The notes beneath the pieces are model-generated. The model worked only from the letters and a program-made list of their open reading frames with translations, was not told the DNA's origin and made no database searches. Below are positions 1 through 8,138 of a stretch of DNA of 64,000 nucleotides, in pieces; the first letter of the stretch is position 1; each line of letters opens with the position of its first letter. The translations under genes were made by a program, and so were the position numbers. Origin of the DNA: an uncultured Flavobacteriaceae bacterium (lineage in GTDB: Bacteria; Bacteroidota; Bacteroidia; Flavobacteriales; Flavobacteriaceae); assembly GCA_947488345.1 (NCBI GenBank), contig CANKZQ010000002.1:650374-714373 (forward strand), in the 5' to 3' direction.

Positions 1-2
1 TC

Positions 3-3000
3 ACTCAAAATGTCAATTTAGAAGACGCAAATTTCAGTAACAACGTGCTTACGACTATCAACACGAGTCAGAATATTTTAATGACAAGTTTAACTGCAAC
101 AAACAACCAAATTAATAATTTAGATTTATCGACCAATGTAGCTCTTGAAAGTCTTGTCTTAACCCAAAACCTTCTACCTACATTAGATTTAACAACAAAT
201 ATTGAATTAGGCAATGTAAGATTAGGTGAGAACTTATTGCCAGCTCTCGACGTGACTACGAATACTAAACTTCGTAGACTTTATATAAACAATAACTTGT
301 TCACCGGAACGGGTCTAGATCTGACTCAAAATATTGAATTAGAAGAAATAAATGCTTCATTTAATCAAATTGAAGAACTTGATATCAGCAAAAATTTTGA
401 AATTCAAGAAGTTGTAATTAACAATAATCTATTTTCTGGCAACACTATACTAAATCAGTTTTATCAAAATTTCATCGATTCAAATCGAAAATTTGTTTGG
501 AATCATAAACTAATTGTACATAACAATAATTTATCAGGTGATATTCCAGATTTCGCGTCTTTAGTAGATCAAACTCCTGGAGTTGGTGTAGATACCTATT
601 GGTTTCATTTGGAGTTTGAAGAGAACAACTTTCATTTTGGCGATTTTGAAGATCAACATAGTCAATATTTATTCTTCTTAAACAATGGTTCTCCCGACTA
701 TAGTGGAAGCTTAAACTACTTTAGAACTTACAACTATGCCCCTCAAGCCAAAGTAAACGCAATCGAAAACCCAAACGTAAATGCTGGTAATGATATCACA
801 TTGACGACTACAGTAAGAGGCTCTCAAAATCATTACAAATGGTTCAAAGATGGTGTTGAAATTCCTGATGCTCAAGACGCTCCTACATTAACATTAACTG
901 ATGTGAATACTTGTGATGCTGGCGTATATCATAGTGAAATAACTAGTGATTTGGTTCCTTTCGAAAATTCGAATCCACCTGGTACCTCTGGCAAAAATCT
1001 ATTACTTATACGTAATGACATTACCTTAACCATAAATGTGACTAAAGACTGCGTTGATTTAGTAAAACCATTAAATGGCGCAACCAATATACCAATAAAT
1101 ACAGGGATTGAATGGGAAGATAATCCTGGTGCTTGTGGTTATAAAATTAGGGTTGGGACGACAACCGGGGGTACCGATGTGGTCAATAACGAAGACGTAG
1201 GAGAAGTGACCGTATATAACTTCGCTGGAGATTTAGACCCAAACCAGCAATATTTTGTTACCATAACCCCATATTTTGATGATGGAGATTTTGGAGGTTG
1301 TATTGAACAGACTTTTACAACGAATGCTACGACTGTAGTGCCCGACTGTACTGTATTATTATCACCCGCGAACGGTGCTGTCGACATTAGGAATGACTTA
1401 GCTAGCATCAGTTGGAATCCGGCAAACGGTGCTGATGAATATCGCGTTTCTGTTACTGGAAGTTCAAGTACTTTGAACAATATTACGGATCAAATCATTA
1501 CAGGGAATTCTTATAATTTTTCAAACAATTTTGATAATGGAGAAACTGTTACAGTTACAATAACGCCGCTTAATAGTATTGGTGATGCTGTAGGATGCAC
1601 CGCTGAGAGTTTTACCATTGTTACTGCTACTCCAACCTTACCCAACTGTACCAATTTAGATAATCCTGCAAATACCGCAACTGATATTGCCGTTGATACC
1701 AATATCTCATGGGATGCCATATCGGATGCTACAGGATATAGAATTTCAATCAACTCAACAAGTGGTAACAACGACATCACCGATTTCGATAATGGAAATA
1801 GTACCACGTATAATCCACCTGCTGATTTCGACAATGACGATGTGGTGAATGTAACCATCACTCCATACAATGCGACTGGACCAGCAACTGGATGTACTGC
1901 TGAGAGTTTCACCATTATTGCAGCTACTCCAACCGTACCCAACTGTACCAATTTAGATAACCCTGCAAATACCGCAACTGATATTGCCGTTGATACCAAT
2001 ATCTCTTGGGATGCCATATCGGATGCTACAGGATATAGAATTTCAATCAACTCAACAAGTGGTAACAACGACATCACCGATTTCGATAATGGAAATAGTA
2101 CCACGTATAATCCACCTGCTGATTTCGACAATGACGATGTGGTGAATGTAACCATCACTCCATACAATGCGACTGGACCAGCAACTGGATGTACTGCTGA
2201 GAGTTTCACCATTATTGCTGCTACTCCAACCGTACCCAACTGTACCAATTTAGATAATCCTGCAAATACCGCAACTGATATTGCCGTTGATACCAATATC
2301 TCTTGGGATGCCATATCGGATGCGACAGGATATAGAATTTCAATCAACTCAACAAGTGGTAACAACGACATTACCGATTTTGATAATGGAAATAGCACTA
2401 GTTACAATCCACCTGCTGATTTTGATAATGACGATGTGGTGAATGTAACCATCACTCCATACAATGCGACTGGATCAGCAACTGGATGTGTCGCTGAGAG
2501 TTTCACCATTGTTGCTGCTACTCCAACAGTCCCCAACTGTACCAATTTAGATAACCCTGCAAATACCGCAACTGATATTGCCGTTGACACCAATATCTCA
2601 TGGGATGCCATATCGGATGCGACAGGATATAGAATTTCAATCAACTCAACAAGTGGTAACAACAACATTACCGATTTTGATAATGGAAACAGCACTAGTT
2701 ACAATCCACCTGCTGATTTTGATAATGACGATGTGGTGAATGTAAACATCACTCCATACAATGCGACTGGACCAGCAACTGGATGTGTCGCTGAGAGTTT
2801 CACCATTATTGCTGCTACTCCAACCGTACCCAACTGTGCCAATTTAGATAACCCTGCAAATACTGCAACAGATATTGCTGTTGATACTAATATCTCATGG
2901 GATGCCATATCGGATGCGACAGGATATAGAATTTCAATCAACTCAACAAGTGGTAACAACGACATCACCGATTTTGATAATGGAAATAGTACCACGTATA

Positions 3001-3419
3001 ATCCACCTGCTGATTTTGATAATGACGATGTGGTGAATGTAACCATCACTCCATACAATGCAACGGGACCAGCAACTGGATGTGTCGCTGAGAGTTTTAT
3101 CATAGAAGAAGAAATTATACCAGAAGATGACACTAAATACGGATTTTCCCCAAATGGAGATGGCATTAGAGATACCTGGAAAATTGCTAATATCGAGAAC
3201 TACCCAAATAATAGAGTAACCATTTATAATCGTTGGGGAAATGTTGTTTTTGAAACTGTTGGTTATAACAATACCTCAAGAGTATTTGACGGAACTGCAA
3301 ACAAATTAACTGGTTTTGGTGCTGGTGAGCTTCCTCCTGGTACATACTTTTTCAATATCGAAATTCAAGGTAGTCACAATTTAAAAAAGCTGAAAGGTTT
3401 TATAGCACTAAAACGATAA
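3..3419 (+). CDS. LRR / Ig-like / fibronectin-like repeat surface protein with T9SS type B sorting domain (5' truncated)
   Basis: The reading frame is open to the left edge (codons in frame from base 3), so the start lies outside the window and the GTG at 45 is only an internal codon. Numbering from base 45, residues 1-150 are degenerate leucine-rich repeats of about 21 residues. Residues about 245-332 look like an Ig-like domain with a W-F-K-D-G core. Two diverged fibronectin-type repeats (about 335-530) follow, then five almost identical 99-residue repeats (about 533-1020). The last 90 residues have the F-S-P-N-G-D-G start and N-R-W-G-N core of the T9SS type B (gliding-associated, CHU_C) sorting domain. 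This is inferred to be a large adhesin-like protein carried across the outer membrane by the type IX system. The PorP/SprF gene starts 6 bases downstream, the usual pairing for type B cargo. Confidence 0.9.
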   Translation, partial: TQNVNLEDANFSNNVLTTINTSQNILMTSLTATNNQINNLDLSTNVALESLVLTQNLLPTLDLTTNIELGNVRLGENLLPALDVTTNTKLRRLYINNNLFTGTGLDLTQNIELEEINASFNQIEELDISKNFEIQEVVINNNLFSGNTILNQFYQNFIDSNRKFVWNHKLIVHNNNLSGDIPDFASLVDQTPGVGVDTYWFHLEFEENNFHFGDFEDQHSQYLFFLNNGSPDYSGSLNYFRTYNYAPQAKVNAIENPNVNAGNDITLTTTVRGSQNHYKWFKDGVEIPDAQDAPTLTLTDVNTCDAGVYHSEITSDLVPFENSNPPGTSGKNLLLIRNDITLTINVTKDCVDLVKPLNGATNIPINTGIEWEDNPGACGYKIRVGTTTGGTDVVNNEDVGEVTVYNFAGDLDPNQQYFVTITPYFDDGDFGGCIEQTFTTNATTVVPDCTVLLSPANGAVDIRNDLASISWNPANGADEYRVSVTGSSSTLNNITDQIITGNSYNFSNNFDNGETVTVTITPLNSIGDAVGCTAESFTIVTATPTLPNCTNLDNPANTATDIAVDTNISWDAISDATGYRISINSTSGNNDITDFDNGNSTTYNPPADFDNDDVVNVTITPYNATGPATGCTAESFTIIAATPTVPNCTNLDNPANTATDIAVDTNISWDAISDATGYRISINSTSGNNDITDFDNGNSTTYNPPADFDNDDVVNVTITPYNATGPATGCTAESFTIIAATPTVPNCTNLDNPANTATDIAVDTNISWDAISDATGYRISINSTSGNNDITDFDNGNSTSYNPPADFDNDDVVNVTITPYNATGSATGCVAESFTIVAATPTVPNCTNLDNPANTATDIAVDTNISWDAISDATGYRISINSTSGNNNITDFDNGNSTSYNPPADFDNDDVVNVNITPYNATGPATGCVAESFTIIAATPTVPNCANLDNPANTATDIAVDTNISWDAISDATGYRISINSTSGNNDITDFDNGNSTTYNPPADFDNDDVVNVTITPYNATGPATGCVAESFIIEEEIIPEDDTKYGFSPNGDGIRDTWKIANIENYPNNRVTIYNRWGNVVFETVGYNNTSRVFDGTANKLTGFGAGELPPGTYFFNIEIQGSHNLKKLKGFIALKR
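1641..3102 (+). repeat. Five in-frame 297-bp tandem repeats encoding fibronectin-like domains
   Basis: The P-N-C-[TA]-N-L-D-N-P start of each unit recurs at 1641, 1938, 2235, 2532 and 2829, an exact 297-bp (99-codon) spacing. Units differ mostly by silent or single-residue changes, for example T/V before A-E-S-F. Each unit carries two conserved cysteines, one near its start and one in the G-C-[TV]-A-E-S-F segment. The uniform length and near identity suggest recent duplication or ongoing homogenisation by recombination. Confidence 0.95.
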
Positions 3420-3425
3420 AAGTTC

Positions 3426-4352
3426 ATGAGAAATTACCCCGCAATAGTAGTGTTACTAATCGTTTTTGGCCTATACTTCAATGACATACATTCGCAGCAA
3501 ACTCCTAGTTTCTCTGAATATAATTTCAATCCGTTTATCATTAATTCTGCTTACGCTGGATTTGAAAATTCAGCGGAAATAACGATGAGTACAAATGGAA
3601 TCGTAAATCAATTTGATGGAAGCCCGCGTAGTTTTGTATTTTCTGCAAATGCACCATTAAATTCTGATAAAATTGGTCTAGGTGGTGGAGTTTTAAGAGA
3701 CCAAATAGGTGTTACTTCAATTACAAGTCTATATGGAGCGTATTCTTACAAAATATATTTTGACCTTAAAAAAGATAGGCCAGCATGGGAAGTATTTACC
3801 GAAAATGTTATTTCTTTTGGTATTACGGCGGGTATGCAATTCTACAATGATAATTTATTGGAACTAGGCATTGATGATGATGAGAATTTCAATCAGAACA
3901 TACAGGCTGTAATTCCGACAATAGGTGCTGGATTTTTATGGAATAATGAACAGTTTTACATTGGTCTTTCCTCACCTAATCTATTAGGAAGTCGTCTTAG
4001 TAACAATGAACAGATTCAACTTAAAAATACATATTATGCGTATTCTGGATATCGTTTCTTTACAACTCCATTTCAAAAGGTGTTAGTCAAACCAAGTATA
4101 TTAATAAAATATGAGCAAGGCGCTCCAATTCAAGCAGATTTAAACACCTCGATAACTTACAACAACAAACTCGAATTTGGAATTGGTTTCAGAACGACTT
4201 CAACGGTTAATGCTCTTATAGGTTTTTATGCCTTGAAGAACCTACGATTTATATACAACTACAATCAAGCAATGGGTAATTCATTATTGACAAGCACACA
4301 TGGTGTTGTGCTCAGCTACCGTTTCGGAGATGGATTCAAAAATAATAATTAA
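3426..4352 (+). CDS. PorP/SprF family type IX secretion outer-membrane protein
   Basis: This 308-residue protein starts with a signal peptide (about residues 1-23) and then the Q-x-P-x-F-S-E-Y-x-F-N-P-F-x-x-N-x-A-Y-A-G segment typical of PorP/SprF proteins. The remainder alternates glycine- and aromatic-rich strands, as expected for an outer-membrane beta barrel. Family members accompany individual T9SS type B cargo proteins and are thought to help their secretion or attachment. It begins 6 bases after the stop of the giant repeat protein, so the two are probably co-transcribed and act as a cargo/partner pair. Assignment rests on the N-terminal family signature, length and context. Confidence 0.92.
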   Translation: MRNYPAIVVLLIVFGLYFNDIHSQQTPSFSEYNFNPFIINSAYAGFENSAEITMSTNGIVNQFDGSPRSFVFSANAPLNSDKIGLGGGVLRDQIGVTSITSLYGAYSYKIYFDLKKDRPAWEVFTENVISFGITAGMQFYNDNLLELGIDDDENFNQNIQAVIPTIGAGFLWNNEQFYIGLSSPNLLGSRLSNNEQIQLKNTYYAYSGYRFFTTPFQKVLVKPSILIKYEQGAPIQADLNTSITYNNKLEFGIGFRTTSTVNALIGFYALKNLRFIYNYNQAMGNSLLTSTHGVVLSYRFGDGFKNNN

Positions 4353-4382
4353 TAATAGTTCTTCATTTTTTTTAATATTTTG

Positions 4383-4408
4383 TGTTACTTTTTTCTTGTT
4401 TTTTCGTC
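4383..4408 (+). promoter_or_regulatory. Candidate ECF-type promoter (TGTTAC-N16-CGTC)
   Basis: TGTTAC at 4383-4388 is followed after exactly 16 bases by CGTCTT starting at 4405. It lies 25 bases before the ATG of the lipoprotein gene at 4434. It matches, with one change in the -35 box, the signature found before the sigma factor and acidic-repeat genes near 39-44 kb. Assignment to that sigma factor is inference; another ECF factor could read it. Confidence 0.4.
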
Positions 4409-4433
4409 TTAAAAGTATCAAATCAATCACACC

Positions 4434-5153
4434 ATGAAAAATACTCGTTTTCTCAACATTTTTATCGTTGTTTTTTTCTTAACTGCTTTGAGTTGCACTT
4501 CCAATTCTAACGATCCTGAATTTCTGAACAAGGTAGAAGGACGTTATTTATATACTGCCGACGAAGTGGTGGAAGTACATTCTAAAGATAATATTCTTTT
4601 AATGAATTGGCGCGGAGCCAATGACATTGCGCCATCCAAATTGAATGATGATACATTTTATGTGAAAGAAATGAATGCAAAAATTCAATTTCTTACGAAT
4701 CCAGAAGATCAAAATTTATATCTAATATTTCTGCCGAAAGACTCAAAAGATAGTATTGAATTTATTCATAAAAAACTAGAGACTAACGAAAAAACACCGA
4801 ATGAGTACTTAGAGAATCATGAGTTCGACAAAGCACTAGACGGTTACTTGGCAATCAAGGCGAAAGATTCTATGAGTCCCTTGCTAGACTATTGGTATTT
4901 TGACAGAAAAGGTCGAAAGTATTTAGAAAATGATAGCCTAGAAGTTGCAATGAAAATCTTCGAAATGAACGCCAAATTGCACCCAAAAGTTTCAAATGTT
5001 TATGTCAGATTAGGAAGAACGTATCTAAAAAGTAAGGATACAGTAAATGCGCTGACTAACTACAAAAAGGCCCTTATTTATGACTCTGGAAATAGACGTC
5101 TTAAAGAAAGAATCGAAAAATTAGAAAACAAAGAAGTCGAAAAGTCCAATTAA
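4434..5153 (+). CDS. TPR-containing lipoprotein, function unknown
   Basis: The 239-residue product has a lipoprotein signal peptide ending in L-T-A-L-S-C (Cys about 21), so it is probably anchored in the envelope. The middle, about residues 30-110, is an unassigned beta-rich region. The C-terminal third resembles one or two tetratricopeptide repeats, with the pattern Y-x-R-L-G-x-x-Y-L followed by A-L-x-x-Y-x-x-A-L, and ends in a charged helix. TPRs usually mediate protein contacts. The gene stands alone after an 81-base gap and is followed 46 bases later by another exported protein, with which it may be co-transcribed. A candidate ECF promoter lies just upstream. I do not recognise a named family. 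Confidence 0.7.
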   Translation: MKNTRFLNIFIVVFFLTALSCTSNSNDPEFLNKVEGRYLYTADEVVEVHSKDNILLMNWRGANDIAPSKLNDDTFYVKEMNAKIQFLTNPEDQNLYLIFLPKDSKDSIEFIHKKLETNEKTPNEYLENHEFDKALDGYLAIKAKDSMSPLLDYWYFDRKGRKYLENDSLEVAMKIFEMNAKLHPKVSNVYVRLGRTYLKSKDTVNALTNYKKALIYDSGNRRLKERIEKLENKEVEKSN

Positions 5154-5199
5154 GGCATTATATTTGATGCATATTTTAGTTGAGGCTTCAATTAGCATT

Positions 5200-5895
5200 A
5201 TGCGTACATCAAATACTAAAAATACCATTTTTTTTCTCTTACTCATTGTAGGATTTCTATGCTCATATCACAATACATATGCGCAAAATGATACAATCAA
5301 AAAGAAGTCTAAGAATAAAACTTTGTTAGATTCAAGAAAAAAAGCCGATGGTATTACAATTGCGATTCCTTCTAAAGTAAACCCTTTATTTGATGTCAAT
5401 AAAAAGAAAGCTCCAGTCTTAAAACCTCTAAGTTATTATTTAAACTTAGGAAGTAGTTCTTCTTCCAAACAACCCAATTTTATGTCACCTAGAAAGGTCG
5501 ACTCAGATGTTTATGTTCAACGAAATTTTAATGGTCAGGATACTAGTAATCCGAAGTTATCCAGTGATGCAGCTTTAGGTACCATAGAAAGCTCCACTAA
5601 ATTTGTAAAAATAGAATTTAGAGATCATGGCTTGGTCGATGGTGATCGCATACGCATTTACTTAAACGAAAAAGTCGTTGATGCAAATACAACCTTAAAG
5701 GGTTTGTCGGCATTCATTACTATACCACTTGAAAAAGGATATAATAGAATTGATTTCAAAGCATTGAATCAGGGCTTAGTTGGTCCTAATACCGCTCAGT
5801 TTTTTGTCTATGATGATAAAGGCGCGTTGGTCAAAGCTCAGGCATGGAATTTAGCTACAGGGAAAGTGGCTACCTTAGGTGTTATTCGTTACTAA
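5200..5895 (+). CDS. Secreted protein of unknown function
   Basis: The chosen start is the ATG at 5200 rather than the upstream TTG at 5164, because the ATG begins directly before a clean signal peptide (a basic start, a run of F/L/I, then Y-A-Q) cleaved near residue 29. The mature part starts with a lysine-rich linker. From about residue 125 to the end it looks like a single beta-sandwich domain, with strands such as V-K-I-E-F-R-D-H and R-I-R-I-Y-L-N, a domain style common in Bacteroidota secreted proteins. No catalytic motif is visible. It may share a transcript with the preceding lipoprotein gene. Confidence 0.65.
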   Translation: MRTSNTKNTIFFLLLIVGFLCSYHNTYAQNDTIKKKSKNKTLLDSRKKADGITIAIPSKVNPLFDVNKKKAPVLKPLSYYLNLGSSSSSKQPNFMSPRKVDSDVYVQRNFNGQDTSNPKLSSDAALGTIESSTKFVKIEFRDHGLVDGDRIRIYLNEKVVDANTTLKGLSAFITIPLEKGYNRIDFKALNQGLVGPNTAQFFVYDDKGALVKAQAWNLATGKVATLGVIRY

Positions 5896-5906
5896 AACTA
5901 TAAAAA

Positions 5907-6452
5907 TTGGAAGTCCCAACACTCGAACAATTAAAATACCCGATAGGTCAAGCGAATATTCCAAGCACCATTTCAGAAGAACAGATAAAATCTTGGATAG
6001 GTATTTTGGAAGAATTTCCAGCGAAGTTAAAAGCCTTAGTCACCCCTTTAAATGATCAGCAATTAGATACACCCTATCGAAAAGATGGCTGGACGGTCAG
6101 ACAGGTAGTTCATCATTTAGCCGATAGTCATCATCACAGTTATATTCGTTTTAAATGGACTTTAACCGAAAATAACCCCACGATAAAAGCTTATTTTGAA
6201 CAACATTGGGCTGAATTGCACGATAGCAAATCTGCACCTATAGACCTTTCTTTAAATGCTTTAGCATCAACACATGCAAAACTGGTGTACTTTCTAAAAG
6301 GAGTTTCCAATGAAGAATTAGAGCAGCATTTCGTACATCCAGAAACGAATGCAGAGGTTAAATTAAACACTAACATTGGTATTTACGCCTGGCATTCTCA
6401 ACATCATTATGCGCATATTGAGAGTCTTATGAGACGAAAAGGATGGATGTAG
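5907..6452 (+). CDS. YfiT/DinB-like putative metal-dependent (bacillithiol-type) transferase
   Basis: The 181-residue product matches the YfiT/BstA branch of the DinB-like superfamily: Y-P-I-G near the start, W-T-x-R-Q-V-V-H-H-L-A-D-S at about residues 62-74, and W-H-S-Q-H-H-Y-A-H near 162-170. The separated histidines (about 70, 163 and 167) would bind a metal in the four-helix bundle. Known relatives transfer bacillithiol or act as thiol S-transferases, and bacillithiol occurs in some Bacteroidota, but the substrate here is not shown. Translation starts at TTG (5907), 11 bases after the previous stop, which suggests co-transcription. The gene ends convergently with the small gene at 6472. 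Confidence 0.8.
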   Translation: MEVPTLEQLKYPIGQANIPSTISEEQIKSWIGILEEFPAKLKALVTPLNDQQLDTPYRKDGWTVRQVVHHLADSHHHSYIRFKWTLTENNPTIKAYFEQHWAELHDSKSAPIDLSLNALASTHAKLVYFLKGVSNEELEQHFVHPETNAEVKLNTNIGIYAWHSQHHYAHIESLMRRKGWM

Positions 6453-6471
6453 ATTGTCAGCAGCGTTTACA

Positions 6472-6690
6472 TCAAAACAATTTGTGTTCTAATTGTTTTT
6501 TCTCTTCTAAAAATGATGCTTTCGCTTCAGAAAGTTGAGCTTCTTTTTCGGTATTCATCAAGTCTGTGTTCTTTTTCAAAGTTGCTTTCAAAGCTGTAAA
6601 TGCGTTCTCGATTGCTTTTAAATGGTCTCTTTGTCCTTCGCTAAATAGTTTTAATTCCTTCAATCCCATCGTTTTTTTTGTACTATGCAT
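6472..6690 (-). CDS. Small coiled-coil protein, hypothetical
   Basis: The 72-residue product has no signal peptide and is almost entirely charged helix with heptad-like leucine/alanine spacing, so it is probably a short coiled coil. The ATG at 6690 is preferred over the GTG three bases upstream. It starts about 12 bases after the thioredoxin-like gene on the same strand and is probably its operon partner. I recognise no family. Confidence 0.55.
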   Translation of the reverse strand: MHSTKKTMGLKELKLFSEGQRDHLKAIENAFTALKATLKKNTDLMNTEKEAQLSEAKASFLEEKKQLEHKLF

Positions 6691-6702
6691 CACTAAAATC
6701 GA

Positions 6703-7260
6703 CTATACTTTCCATTTAATATTACAGCCTATACTCGGCTTCTGCACTTCGACATTCTCTTTACCCTCTATTAAACAGTCTAAAGCATGTCTTAAATCCT
6801 TTCCGTTTACCGGAATTCCATTGCCAGGTCTAGAATCATCTAGTTGACCACGATAAGCAAGTCTTAAATTCTTGTCAAACACATAAATATCTGGCGTACA
6901 GGCCGCATCATAACTCAACGCTACTTCTTGAGATTCATCATATAAATAAGGAAACGGGTATGATAGTTCTTTCGCCCTCTTTCGCATTAAATAAGGAGCA
7001 TCATCAGGATAGTTCAATACATCATTAGATGAAATCGCAATACAATTCACTTTCTTGTTCGTGTAATCATTCGCAATAGAGACCAACTCTTCATTTACAT
7101 GGATCACAAACGGACAATGATTGCAAATAAAAAACAACACAGTCGCCACGTCTCCACGTAATTCAAACAATGAAAGTTCATCTCCCGAAACAGTATCATA
7201 TAGCGTAAAACCAGGAGCCACAGTACCTAAAGGAATCATATTTGAAGCCGTCCTTGCCAT
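6703..7260 (-). CDS. Thioredoxin-like / AhpC-TSA family protein
   Basis: The 185-residue product begins with the A-P-x-F-x-L segment of peroxiredoxin/TlpA-type proteins. It carries C-N-H-C-P-F-V at about residues 46-52, where classical thioredoxins have C-x-x-C, and a further cysteine in the C-T-P-D segment near 120. The closing L-A-Y-R-G-Q-L-D-D-S-R-P-G segment is typical of the PRX-like subgroup often annotated simply as thioredoxin family. There is no signal peptide, so it is probably a cytoplasmic disulfide reductase or peroxidase-like enzyme; the substrate is unknown. It leads a two-gene unit with the small coiled-coil gene and is divergent from the Mpo1-like gene. Confidence 0.85.
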   Translation of the reverse strand: MARTASNMIPLGTVAPGFTLYDTVSGDELSLFELRGDVATVLFFICNHCPFVIHVNEELVSIANDYTNKKVNCIAISSNDVLNYPDDAPYLMRKRAKELSYPFPYLYDESQEVALSYDAACTPDIYVFDKNLRLAYRGQLDDSRPGNGIPVNGKDLRHALDCLIEGKENVEVQKPSIGCNIKWKV

Positions 7261-7340
7261 TTAATATCTTTCTAAATTTTGACACATTAAAGATATAAAA
7301 AAATTGTATTTTTAAACACAATTAACTAGAATTAACATTA

Positions 7341-7799
7341 ATGAGAACACTACAACAATGGTTTGATGAATATGCGGTCAGCCATCAAAATGAGACGAAC
7401 ATTTCTATTCACTATATCTGCGTACCAGCTATCTTTTTTAGCCTTGTAGGCGTGATCATGTCTATACCTTCTGCACCTCTACAGCAAGTGTTCGGCTTCG
7501 AAAGTCCGATGTTGCTTAACTGGGCAACCCTAATGCTTGTGTTATACTTACTCTTCTACTTACGATTATCTTTCTCAATGTTTTTAAAGATGTTCGTATT
7601 TTCGGCGCTATGTGTAGTAGGCAACTATTTCTTAGGGCAATATCTTCCTTTACTATACACATCTATTGCTATTTTCGTTCTAGCATGGATTGGGCAATTT
7701 TATGGTCATAAAATAGAAGGAGCTAAACCTTCTTTTTTAAAGGATGTGCAATTTCTATTAATCGGTCCGGCTTGGGTAGTTAAAAAAATGTTTGGTTAA
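7341..7799 (+). CDS. DUF962 / Mpo1-like integral membrane protein
   Basis: The 152-residue product has the family's N-terminal W-x-x-E-Y-x-x-x-H and N-x-x-I-H-Y-I-C-V-P segments (residues 7-28), then three or four hydrophobic helices and an intact H-K-I-E-G-x-x-P-S-F motif near residue 125. Yeast Mpo1 is an Fe-dependent dioxygenase of 2-hydroxy fatty acids and uses conserved histidines, which are present here. Its role in this bacterium, perhaps in lipid turnover, is inference. The stop overlaps the ATG of the next gene by one base (TAATG), implying translational coupling. Confidence 0.85.
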   Translation: MRTLQQWFDEYAVSHQNETNISIHYICVPAIFFSLVGVIMSIPSAPLQQVFGFESPMLLNWATLMLVLYLLFYLRLSFSMFLKMFVFSALCVVGNYFLGQYLPLLYTSIAIFVLAWIGQFYGHKIEGAKPSFLKDVQFLLIGPAWVVKKMFG

Positions 7800-8137
7800 T
7801 GAGCACGACAATATCCTTCGAAGACTTTACAAAAGTTGATATTCGCATAGGTACAATTATAGAAGTAGCTGATTTCCCGAAAGCAAGAAAACCGGCATAT
7901 CAACTCAAAATTGATTTTGGAACTTTAGGGATTAAAAATTCAAGCGCCCAAATAACAGATCTCTATTCGAAAAAAGAATTACTAAATCGGCAAATAACCG
8001 CCATTGTAAATTTTAAACCGAAACAGATCGCTAATTTTATGAGCGAATGCTTGGTACTGGGCGTTGCGAATGCTAAAGGTGAAATTGTGTTGCTAAAAGC
8101 TAGTACCACTATTAAAAACGGAGAACAGGTAAGTTAA
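7799..8137 (+). CDS. csaA: CsaA-type tRNA-binding domain protein
   Basis: This 112-residue protein is a stand-alone EMAPII/Trbp111-type OB fold. The motif D-I-R-I-G-x-I at about residues 14-20, the K-x-x-Y-x-L-K-I-D-F-G strand, and the closing segment with S-E-x-L-V-L-G fit CsaA, which is a dimeric tRNA-binding protein in other bacteria and has been described as chaperone-like. Length is normal for the family. It is translationally coupled to the preceding membrane protein and followed one base later by the large dehydrogenase gene, so the three probably form one transcript without an obvious shared pathway. Confidence 0.9.
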   Translation: MSTTISFEDFTKVDIRIGTIIEVADFPKARKPAYQLKIDFGTLGIKNSSAQITDLYSKKELLNRQITAIVNFKPKQIANFMSECLVLGVANAKGEIVLLKASTTIKNGEQVS

Positions 8138-8138
8138 C

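Noticed and set aside
1511..2398. A long antisense open frame (295 codons) opposite the repeat protein
   Set aside because: It is a mirror of the 297-bp repeats; repeated sequence without stops on one strand tends to leave long antisense frames. No leader, domain or promoter supports it.
1641..3102. CRISPR array
   Set aside because: The direct repeats are 297-bp in-frame protein repeats with no spacers of 25-40 bases.
6566..6847. A 93-codon plus-strand frame over the coiled-coil and thioredoxin-like genes
   Set aside because: It overlaps two better supported genes on the other strand and has no domain features.
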